In this document: positions 7,184 through 13,837 of the stretch, piece by piece
How positions within the stretch are numbered: the first letter of the stretch is position 1
Layout of the letters: the number at the start of each line of letters is the position of its first letter
Assembly (NCBI GenBank): GCA_050945855.1
Contig: JBMNTS010000029.1
Coordinates: forward strand, 1-14,564
DNA: 14,564 nucleotides
Direction: 5' to 3'
DNA from: CAYSNP01 sp050945855
Lineage (GTDB): Bacteria; Bacillota; Clostridia; Christensenellales; DTU072
The notes under the pieces: generated by a model
Seen by the model: the letters and a program-made list of their open reading frames with translations, nothing else
Databases searched by the model: none
What the model was told of the DNA's origin: nothing
Position numbers and translations under genes: made by a program

Positions 7184-8212
7184 TTATTTTTTATACGGTT
7201 TTGCCTCGCTCAGGATAACGGAAACTATCCTTTCAATGACCGTGTGATTGTCTGCCTTAGGGGGCGCGGGTCTCTCAAAAGTGGTTTCTATCGCGCTAAG
7301 CAGGCTGGCGCAGGTCAGATTTTGCTGGGTCAGAATTTCTATTTGACCGCGCTTATGCCAGCTTTTGGCGTTTTGCTCCTGGTCCCCTCTGGAATTGCCT
7401 TTAGGCAGCGGTATTGCAATGTTTCTTTTGCCGTTGGCGGCTATCTCCGCGAGCGAATTGGCTCCGCCGCGGCTTACCACCAAATCGGCGGCGGCATAAT
7501 AGTGCTGAATATCATACGCGAATTCCTCCTGATAATAACCGGGGTAATTAACGCTTTTGTCTCCGCTCTTGCCCGTCAGGTGAATGACGTTAAAGCTTTT
7601 TATCAAGGTAGGCAAAGCCTGATACACAATTCTGTTTATCGCTTCCGCCCCTCCCGAACCGCCCATTATCAAAATAACGGGTTTGCGGTCTAATTTATAG
7701 CGGGATATAATTACCTGCTTATCCCCTTTGTCAATGTTGCTCTTGATGGGATTTCCCGTATATTCCCCGCCTTCGGTTTCCTCAAAAGAGGTCAGCACTC
7801 TTTTTGCAAAGCGGGCGGCGACTTTGTTTGCCACACCCAGGGAATAATCGCTCTCATGCACTATCAGCGGCACCTTTTTGAGATAGGCGGCAAAGCAGGC
7901 GGGCAGGGCGGCGTAACCCCCTTTGGAAAAAACCGCGTTGGGTTTCAGCGAATCGAATATGCGCTTTGCCTGCGTTACGCCTCTTAGCAAAACAAAAGGG
8001 ATTTTCGCGTTGGCAAGAATATTTTTGCGGTAAAGCTTAACGCAGGCGGTGGAATAAAAAGGAAGATTGTTGCTCGCGGCGATTTCCCTCTCCATGCCTT
8101 CGCCGCCCATATAAATGATATGTTCAAAATGTTTTGCCAATTCCTCCGCCAAGGCGATGTTGGGCATAATATGCCCCGCCGTTCCTCCGCCGGTAAGTAT
8201 AATAGTTTCCAT
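7184..8212 (-). CDS. murG: UDP-GlcNAc:lipid I N-acetylglucosaminyltransferase MurG
   Basis: This 342-residue GT28-family glycosyltransferase is of typical length. MurG transfers GlcNAc from UDP-GlcNAc to undecaprenyl-PP-MurNAc-pentapeptide (lipid I) at the inner face of the membrane, giving lipid II for peptidoglycan. Visible motifs: GGGTAGH at 8-14 (the first glycine-rich loop), SKGGYAALP at 96-104, HESDYSLGVANK at 119-130 (the HESD form typical of low-GC Gram-positives rather than HEQN), GGSGGAEAIN at 184-193 and SRGGANSLAEI at 247-257 for UDP-GlcNAc binding. IPLPKGNSRGDQEQNA at 267-282 is also characteristic. The start has AGGAG 7 bases upstream. It lies directly before spoIVA on the same strand, 109 bases apart, and not inside a division and cell-wall cluster within this window. 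A second, cortex-specific copy rather than the housekeeping one cannot be excluded. Confidence 0.93.
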   Translation of the reverse strand: METIILTGGGTAGHIMPNIALAEELAKHFEHIIYMGGEGMEREIAASNNLPFYSTACVKLYRKNILANAKIPFVLLRGVTQAKRIFDSLKPNAVFSKGGYAALPACFAAYLKKVPLIVHESDYSLGVANKVAARFAKRVLTSFEETEGGEYTGNPIKSNIDKGDKQVIISRYKLDRKPVILIMGGSGGAEAINRIVYQALPTLIKSFNVIHLTGKSGDKSVNYPGYYQEEFAYDIQHYYAAADLVVSRGGANSLAEIAANGKRNIAIPLPKGNSRGDQEQNAKSWHKRGQIEILTQQNLTCASLLSAIETTFERPAPPKADNHTVIERIVSVILSEAKPYKK

Positions 8213-8314
8213 TAAAAACTCCTGTTTTTTTTGCTATACCCAATATATTATTAGCCTTTGCGGACTGTTAAACCTTTTTTGGGCGCGCAAAGCCAAAAGA
8301 TAAGTTATTACATC

Positions 8315-8343
8315 TTGAAATATGATATATAAAGTAGTATAAT
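8315..8343 (+). promoter_or_regulatory. Sigma-A promoter of the hydrolase-lipoprotein unit
   Basis: TTGAAA (8315-8320), a spacer of exactly 17 bases, then a perfect TATAAT (8338-8343). Transcription would begin near 8350, and the ribosome site AAGGAG (8368-8373) precedes the ATG at 8379 by 5 bases. It is the best promoter seen in the window. In the rest of the 166-base murG-hydrolase gap I see no clear promoter for murG. Confidence 0.75.
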
Positions 8344-8378
8344 GTAAGTTGAAAATTGTTAAGTAATAAGGAGCTGAT

Positions 8379-9281
8379 ATGAAACGTATTAAATTAAGCG
8401 CGTCCGACGGCAGCAATATAAGCGTAAACGTATGGGACGGGGTTTTATTGAACAAGGTTGGCGGCGTATATATAAGCCACGGCATGGCGGAGCACCCTGA
8501 CAGATATGACAGACTGGCAAAAAAGCTCAATAGTCTGGGCTATATAGTGCTTGCGGACGACCACAGAGGTCACCGTTTGAGCGCGGCGGGCAAAAACGGG
8601 CAGGTGGAAGGCGACAGCTTTAATCAGACGGTAGAAGATATGCGTATGATTATTGATTATATGAAGCGCACTTACGGCGTAAAGGTAGCCTTATTGGGGC
8701 ACAGCTACGGCAGCTTTTTGGCGCAGGCTTACCTTGAACGTTATTCAAGCACCATACAAGGCGCAATCCTCAGCGGCACCGCATATATGAAAAGCCCTCT
8801 TCTGGCAATGGGATACCTTATCGCTTCCGTTCAAAAGCTGTTCTTAGGCGGGAAAAAGACGGGCAACTTAATCAACACCCTTAGTTTCGGCTCTTACGGC
8901 AAGCCCTTTAAGAGTCAGGGGCAGCAGTTTGCCTGGCTCAGCCGCGACAAGCAGGAAGTGGATAAATACGAAAAAGACCCCGATTGCGGCTATGCCATGT
9001 CCATAGGGTTTTTCCATTCTTTCTTTAAGGGCATTTTGTCTATGTACGGTAAAAACGTAAACAATATCAAAAAAGAGCTGCCCATCCTTATTGCGGTGGG
9101 AAGCGACGACCCCGTATCCCGTCAGAGCAAGGATGCGAAAAAACTGTATGATTACTACAAAAAGGCGGGACTTAATGCCGAACTGAAGATATACCCGGGA
9201 GCAAGGCATGAGATTCTCAACGAAACCAACAGAGAGGAAGTTTCCGCCGATATGATCGCATTTATAAATAAGTTATTCTAA
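8379..9281 (+). CDS. Alpha/beta hydrolase, serine aminopeptidase S33 / monoacylglycerol lipase-like
   Basis: This is a 300-residue cytoplasmic alpha/beta hydrolase of the Hydrolase_4 (S33) type. HGMAEH at 34-39 is the oxyanion-hole loop characteristic of monoglyceride lipases and lysophospholipases. GHSYGS at 107-112 is the nucleophile elbow with Ser109. GSDDPVS at 241-247 carries the acid (Asp243 or Asp244), and ARHEILNE at 275-282 carries His277. A cap region of mixed helices lies between about 130 and 230. The likely reaction is hydrolysis of a carboxylic ester such as a monoacylglycerol or lysophospholipid; the exact substrate is not visible. There is no signal peptide. The start is fixed by AAGGAG 5 bases upstream. 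The lipoprotein gene follows after 12 bases, so the two are almost certainly co-transcribed. Confidence 0.9.
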   Translation: MKRIKLSASDGSNISVNVWDGVLLNKVGGVYISHGMAEHPDRYDRLAKKLNSLGYIVLADDHRGHRLSAAGKNGQVEGDSFNQTVEDMRMIIDYMKRTYGVKVALLGHSYGSFLAQAYLERYSSTIQGAILSGTAYMKSPLLAMGYLIASVQKLFLGGKKTGNLINTLSFGSYGKPFKSQGQQFAWLSRDKQEVDKYEKDPDCGYAMSIGFFHSFFKGILSMYGKNVNNIKKELPILIAVGSDDPVSRQSKDAKKLYDYYKKAGLNAELKIYPGARHEILNETNREEVSADMIAFINKLF

Positions 9282-9293
9282 CATCGGAGAAAT

Positions 9294-10913
9294 ATGAACA
9301 GAAGGCTGAAATTACTCACTTTACTATTTATCCTAATATTGGTTGCTTCCCTTGCCGCCTGTAATGATAAGAATACCGACGAGGACACCCCCGCCCCCTC
9401 CGGTTTTGACATTTATACTGCCGAGGATTTGCTGGCGGTGAGTGAAATGGTGGGAGACAAATATTCGGATACCGTATTTAATCTCAAAAACGATATAGAC
9501 CTTGCAGATATTACTTTTACGCCTATCGGATATGATTTTGAACACGCTTTTACGGGCACCTTCGCGGGCAACGGGTTTACGATTTCCAATCTAAAAATCA
9601 ATAGTTCGCAAGAAAAAACGGGCGGCGGGCTGTTCGGTTATATCAAGGACGCCTATATTTACGACCTCACCATACAGGATGCGGACATTGATTACACCGC
9701 CACCGAACAAATAACTTATACGGGCGGTCTGTTCGGCTACGGCTACGGCTCCAATATAGTGAGCGATATTAGCATCTCAGGTAATATCCGCGTCAAAAAT
9801 ACCGTTAAAATACGCACCTCCACCACCAGCGGACTGCCTATTGAGGAATGCGGACAAAGCATATATGCGGGCGGCGTGCTGGGCTACAATATGGGCTCGC
9901 TTATTCTTGAAAGAGCGGTATGCGGCGTTAATATTTTTATTTTGCCCACACCCAGTTCGGACGAAACCAAAGAGATTCCTTTCAGAAACGCTTTTATAGG
10001 CGGAGGCATAGGCTTTATTACGGGTATGGACGGCACAATCGACAGCAATTTGAACCAAATTACCGTCGACGCCGAGATTATCGACACCGCCGCGACTCAT
10101 TCCTTTACCGCAGGACTCGCAGGATATTTAAGCAATACCAGCTTAACTAATTCCACGGCGGAGATTGACGAAATCATTATGAAAGGAGACCAGGCGGGCA
10201 CCCGAGCCAACGCCGGCGGGATATCCGCTTACACTCTTAACAGCATTATTGAAAAGGTGAGTGTAAAAAATACGGTTTTCGATACCTATAATATCTTTTC
10301 CCCGTCCGATATTATCAATCTGGGCGGAATAGTAGGCTACGCCGATAAAACCAAACTAAGGTTTTCGCACGCCGAAAACGTGACTTTAGTTGCAAGCAAA
10401 GTGACTTATTCCGGCGGTATTGCGGGCGTACTGCGTTATTCCAGAACTATGAACGACAGCACCGACGCCGATGCGGGTCTTGAGCCGCAAGGCTATTCGC
10501 TGATGGAAAACTGCAGCGCGACGGGCGGGCTGTATGCATACAGGAACAACAATGCCCTAATTACTATACCCGCGCCCGTTAAGGACAACGATTACAATTA
10601 TGACGGTTCCGCATCCATTGTGGGGCTTATCTGGGGAGACAGCCAAATTGAAAACTGCTTTACCGATTTTGTATCCGTTTACGGAGTCGTGGCGGAAATT
10701 AGGATGGAGGAAGGAGTGGACACCGACGGCAATCCTATTGCCGAAAAGCGCAGCGAGCCCGAAATAGGCGTGCAGTGCTACTACTCCAAAAACGCGGTTT
10801 TGTCTTTGGCGGCCGGATACTCCGAAAACCTTAATAAAAGCGAGCAATATCCCCTAAACGCCATATGCCCTTGCGATATAGAAGATTATATTGCGGCATT
10901 AACGGAAGAATAA
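9294..10913 (+). CDS. GLUG-repeat surface lipoprotein
   Basis: The 539-residue protein starts with a lipoprotein signal peptide (MNRR, hydrophobic core at 6-18, lipobox LAAC with the lipidated Cys23). A linker rich in Asp, Thr and Pro follows, so it should be tethered to the outer face of the membrane. It then has IYTAEDLLAVS (40-50), a motif common before such repeats, and FTGTFAGNGFTISNL (86-100). At least eight Gly-Gly-x-x-Gly units follow: 111-116, 144-149, 193-198, 237-241, 273-278, 308-313, 344-349 and 374-379. These resemble GLUG motifs, which usually build a right-handed beta-helix in adhesins and peptidase-linked surface proteins. No catalytic motif is recognised. The ribosome site GGAG lies 5 bases before the ATG, and the gene is 12 bases after the hydrolase. 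A binding or adhesion role is inferred only from the architecture. Confidence 0.85.
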   Translation: MNRRLKLLTLLFILILVASLAACNDKNTDEDTPAPSGFDIYTAEDLLAVSEMVGDKYSDTVFNLKNDIDLADITFTPIGYDFEHAFTGTFAGNGFTISNLKINSSQEKTGGGLFGYIKDAYIYDLTIQDADIDYTATEQITYTGGLFGYGYGSNIVSDISISGNIRVKNTVKIRTSTTSGLPIEECGQSIYAGGVLGYNMGSLILERAVCGVNIFILPTPSSDETKEIPFRNAFIGGGIGFITGMDGTIDSNLNQITVDAEIIDTAATHSFTAGLAGYLSNTSLTNSTAEIDEIIMKGDQAGTRANAGGISAYTLNSIIEKVSVKNTVFDTYNIFSPSDIINLGGIVGYADKTKLRFSHAENVTLVASKVTYSGGIAGVLRYSRTMNDSTDADAGLEPQGYSLMENCSATGGLYAYRNNNALITIPAPVKDNDYNYDGSASIVGLIWGDSQIENCFTDFVSVYGVVAEIRMEEGVDTDGNPIAEKRSEPEIGVQCYYSKNAVLSLAAGYSENLNKSEQYPLNAICPCDIEDYIAALTEE

Positions 10914-10935
10914 AAAGGCGGTCTGCCCAGCAATT

Positions 10936-11001
10936 AAACACCCTTAAGGACATTGCTTAATGCGCTTGAAGAGCGTATTCGATGTTTCCCTAAGGGTGTT
11001 T
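10936..11001. repeat. Long imperfect palindrome between convergent genes, possible terminator or small repeat element
   Basis: AAACACCCTTA (10936-10946) is the exact reverse complement of TAAGGGTGTTT (10991-11001). Inside it, AGGACAT (10947-10953) pairs partly with ATGTTTCC (10982-10989), and ATGCGCT (10960-10966) pairs with AGCGTAT (10972-10978) with one G-U pair. The whole 66 bases can fold into one long hairpin on either strand. It lies 22 bases after the lipoprotein stop and 6 bases from the aldolase stop, so it can act as a bidirectional terminator, although the U tracts are short. It could also be one copy of a dispersed palindromic element. Confidence 0.65.
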
Positions 11002-11007
11002 GTACTG

Positions 11008-11652
11008 TTATAAATTCTTTGAGTATGTGTTGATAAAATACGAGAATAAGTCCTCACGGCTGTAAGAATTTTTCTCGGCAAGCTCTTTGACTCTTTTCTC
11101 TATATATTCTTTTGCGGACGCTTCCAAAACTCTCATAATCTCAAACGCGCCGTCCAAATCGGCGGCACAGGCAAGCGCGCCGTGATTTGCCATAATACAC
11201 GCGTTGTCGCCTCCAAGGGCGGTTACTGTGCTTTGCGTAAATTTGCCCGTGCCGGGCAGGCCGTATTGGGAAACCTTGACCTTATCCCCCAATATGGAGC
11301 GGGCGTAATCGGATAAAACGGGGAGGTCGCATCTTGCGGCCGCGAACGCGGAGCAGTTGCGAGGATGAGAGTGAATTACCGCGTTGACATCGGGTCGGGA
11401 AAGGAGAACAAGGGCATGCACCTTTTTTTCGCTGGTGGGCTTTACCGCGGAGGAATATTCCATAGTCCTCATATTGACTACCACAAGGTCGTCAAGGCTC
11501 ATTCTGATATAATCCAGCCCGCTGGGCGTAACCAGCATGCGCTCCTCGTCCAGCCTAAGCGAAATATTGCCCCAGGTGCCCTGAACAAGGTTTTCCTCAA
11601 TCAGTCTTATCCCGGCATTCTTTACCAGTTGTCTTGCTTCTTTTTCCGTCAT
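11008..11652 (-). CDS. Class II aldolase/adducin-family aldolase, intact metal site
   Basis: This 214-residue protein belongs to the family of L-fuculose-phosphate aldolase (FucA) and L-ribulose-5-phosphate 4-epimerase (AraD): zinc-dependent enzymes that break or rearrange sugar phosphates, often giving DHAP plus an aldehyde. Visible motifs: QGTWGNIS at 24-31 and TPSGLDY at 42-48 for phosphate binding, SEKKVH at 74-79 with the catalytic Glu75, HSHP at 94-97 with zinc ligands His94 and His96, and NHG at 156-158 with the third ligand His157. All catalytic residues are present. It is the last gene of the aminotransferase-kinase-aldolase operon. Its ATG lies 2 bases after the stop of the upstream paralogue, and its GGAGG site lies within that gene, so translation is likely coupled. 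The substrate is unknown; the kinase upstream suggests a ketose or aldose phosphate. Confidence 0.9.
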   Translation of the reverse strand: MTEKEARQLVKNAGIRLIEENLVQGTWGNISLRLDEERMLVTPSGLDYIRMSLDDLVVVNMRTMEYSSAVKPTSEKKVHALVLLSRPDVNAVIHSHPRNCSAFAAARCDLPVLSDYARSILGDKVKVSQYGLPGTGKFTQSTVTALGGDNACIMANHGALACAADLDGAFEIMRVLEASAKEYIEKRVKELAEKNSYSREDLFSYFINTYSKNL

Positions 11653-11654
11653 TG

Positions 11655-12290
11655 CTATGCCTCCGTTGCCATATCCGCGATTTTCGCGCTCTGATCCGCC
11701 TTGGAATATTTCTTTTTATAAACGAAATGCATTAAGACCGCCTCAAGATAACTAATGCTCTTTACTCCGCCCAATACGGAGGCTTCCACAAAAACCTTCG
11801 CGCCCTTTTCCAACACCCGGCATGCGGTGGCGGCCTCATCCGGCGTCCTGCCTATACAAATGGAGCCGCCGTCTTTAATAACACAGCCGTTTCTGCCCTT
11901 GAGCGCACGCAGAATATCTTTTGCTTCTCCCGAGCATGCTATCCTGGTGTTGGGTCCCACGATTTGCGCTATGTCGTCCACTACCGCGGGAATCTTTACG
12001 CCCGCTTTGCCTACGCACATCGCGTAAGGACTGTGAGAAGTAATAATGGCGCTGACGTCGCCCCTCCGCTTGTATATGGCGGCATGCAAAGCTGCCGCCC
12101 CTTCTCCCGCCGCGATATCAAAAACCTTAATACCGTCTGCCGAAAGCTTGTTTACGTTGATTTGGAATGCCATAATCACCTTATCGGATACCCTTACACT
12201 GATACTGTCCGCCTCCGAAAATAAGCCTTCCCCGGCAAGCTCCTTTACGCAATCTATAATTGATTGCTTGATTTTAGAATACTTATCCAT
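11655..12290 (-). CDS. Degenerate class II aldolase paralogue without the metal site (likely non-catalytic)
   Basis: The 211-residue product has the class II aldolase/adducin fold by alignment with its downstream neighbour: LHAAIYKRRGDVSAII (68-83) lines up with VHALVLLSRPDVNAVI. At that alignment the catalytic Glu (75 in the neighbour) is Ala65, the zinc ligand pair HSH is T84-S85-H86, and NHG is K139-D140-G141. The Glu and two of three metal ligands are therefore gone. The N-terminal GNIS block is also replaced, by SISVRV (29-34). The frame is intact and well translated (GGGAAG before the ATG), so it is not a decaying pseudogene. A partner or regulatory subunit for the active aldolase is a reasonable inference; a different chemistry not needing the metal is the alternative. 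It starts 14 bases after the kinase and ends 2 bases before the active aldolase. Confidence 0.85.
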   Translation of the reverse strand: MDKYSKIKQSIIDCVKELAGEGLFSEADSISVRVSDKVIMAFQINVNKLSADGIKVFDIAAGEGAAALHAAIYKRRGDVSAIITSHSPYAMCVGKAGVKIPAVVDDIAQIVGPNTRIACSGEAKDILRALKGRNGCVIKDGGSICIGRTPDEAATACRVLEKGAKVFVEASVLGGVKSISYLEAVLMHFVYKKKYSKADQSAKIADMATEA

Positions 12291-12304
12291 TTTACGCTTC
12301 CCTT

Positions 12305-13837
12305 TTATTTGCTCTCAAAACGCTCTCTGTTGGCGTTGTCATACGCTTTTTTTAGGCCGTAATAAACATCCTTGTAGCTTGCGAACAGTTTGGAATATAT
12401 CTCGGCGTTGTCCTTGTTGGGCTTATAAATCCGCTCAACTTTGGCAAATTTGCCTGCCTCGCTAAAGCCGGACAATTCTCCCAGACCTATCAGCGCGATT
12501 ATCGCGCCTCCCAACGCTCCCGCGCTCCTGGGATTTTTTAAGACTTCAAATTCCACGCCCGTGATATCCGCAATAATCTGCATCCAGCCCGCGTCCAGCG
12601 CGCCGCCGCCTATAATCCGGAAGGTATCGCAAGAGAATTTGTAGTCCTTTTTATAGTTTTCCAGTATCCATCTTAAGTTGTACCCTATCCCTTCGTAAAG
12701 GGCGCGCATAAGATGCTCTCTGGTATGTTCCGGATTAATATTGAATAAGGTTGCCCTTGTGGTGGTATTGGAAACGGGGCAACGCTCTCCCAGCATCCAC
12801 GGAGTGCAGATAAGGTTGTCCGAGCCCGGAGGTATGGCGGCAATCAAATCATCCATGTGCTTGAAAATGCCGTCCTTATACATTTCCTTTTCCTTGCGGA
12901 AGAATTGCTCGATAAGCCATTGGAGGTTGCTCCCTGCAGCTTCGGTAATGCCCGCGATAAGATTCATTTCGGGGTCAGCGCTTTGGATTGCCGCCGCGCC
13001 GTGCTTGAATTTGGTATGCGTCTTTGTGGACGCGCATACCCACGCCGAAGTGCCCAGATAAATATGTATCCCTCCGTCCTCCGTTTTTCCGCTGCCTATG
13101 CACGCGCTCTGCACGTCGTCGCAGCCGCCGAAAACAGGAGTGCCGGCAAGAAGTCCCAACTCTTCGGCAGCCCCCTGCGTAAGCCCTTGGCCTATCTTGT
13201 CCGTGCTTTTGACAAGCGGAGGCAGCTTTTTCATATCAAGGCCGATAATCTTTAATGCGGACAGCCACGTCTTTTTCTTTAAGTCCAGACCGTAACTGGA
13301 AGCTCCGCTCAGCTCCGCCACCATTTCGCCCGTGCATTTGTATTTAAGATATCCGTTGACATCCATAAAATATTTGGTTTTTTGGTAAACGTCGGGCAAT
13401 TCTTCCTTAATCCATTGAATCTTTGCCACTACGTCTTTGCCCATAATAGGGGTGCCTGCCACAAGGGAAAAGATGGTTTTGCCCCCCACTTTATTCATAA
13501 GCTTTACCGCTTGCTTGCCTGCCCTGCCGTCCACCCAGGTGATATTGTTATACAGGTGCCTGCCTTGCTCGTCCATGGGTATCAAACCCATAGCCTGAGT
13601 GGTAAACACAATGCCTTTGACCTCTTTGGGGCTTACGCCGGTGGACTTTATCAATTCCCTGCTGTTTTTTACCACCGCTTGCCAGTAGTCCGCCGGGTTC
13701 TGCTCCACCCACGCCGGCTGGGGGTAAAAGGTGGGATAATACGCTGTTGCGGACCCTATTATATTACCTTCATAGTCCACCATAACAGCCTTATCGCTGC
13801 TTGTGCCCATGTCATGGCATATAATGTATTTATTCAT
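12305..13837 (-). CDS. FGGY-family carbohydrate kinase (xylulokinase-like)
   Basis: This 510-residue sugar kinase matches the usual FGGY length (about 500). The N-terminal ATPase domain starts with HDMGTSSDKAVMVD (8-21), the phosphate-1 loop. TTQAMG at 79-84, with NITWVDGRA at 98-106, is the substrate-side signature seen in xylulokinase-like members. GGCDDVQSACIGSG at 237-250 carries the general base, most likely Asp240. LGTSAW at 261-266 and GGGALDAGWMQIIAD in the C-terminal half (phosphate-2/adenosine region) complete the ATP site. It should phosphorylate a ketose, polyol or related small sugar; the group cannot be pinned to D-xylulose. The start is set by AGGAGG 9 bases upstream, located inside the aminotransferase gene. 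Its ATG overlaps the aminotransferase stop by one base (TAATG), a sign of translational coupling. The degenerate aldolase follows after 14 bases. Confidence 0.92.
   Translation of the reverse strand: MNKYIICHDMGTSSDKAVMVDYEGNIIGSATAYYPTFYPQPAWVEQNPADYWQAVVKNSRELIKSTGVSPKEVKGIVFTTQAMGLIPMDEQGRHLYNNITWVDGRAGKQAVKLMNKVGGKTIFSLVAGTPIMGKDVVAKIQWIKEELPDVYQKTKYFMDVNGYLKYKCTGEMVAELSGASSYGLDLKKKTWLSALKIIGLDMKKLPPLVKSTDKIGQGLTQGAAEELGLLAGTPVFGGCDDVQSACIGSGKTEDGGIHIYLGTSAWVCASTKTHTKFKHGAAAIQSADPEMNLIAGITEAAGSNLQWLIEQFFRKEKEMYKDGIFKHMDDLIAAIPPGSDNLICTPWMLGERCPVSNTTTRATLFNINPEHTREHLMRALYEGIGYNLRWILENYKKDYKFSCDTFRIIGGGALDAGWMQIIADITGVEFEVLKNPRSAGALGGAIIALIGLGELSGFSEAGKFAKVERIYKPNKDNAEIYSKLFASYKDVYYGLKKAYDNANRERFESK

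Noticed and set aside
8213..8314. Minus-strand promoter for murG
   Set aside because: Only poor boxes (TTTAAC with an AT-rich -10 at 17-18 bases) were found, no better than chance in this AT-rich stretch.
11008..12290. The two aldolase genes as one gene split by a frameshift
   Set aside because: Each encodes a full-length family domain with its own start and ribosome site, and they align to each other as paralogues rather than as two halves.
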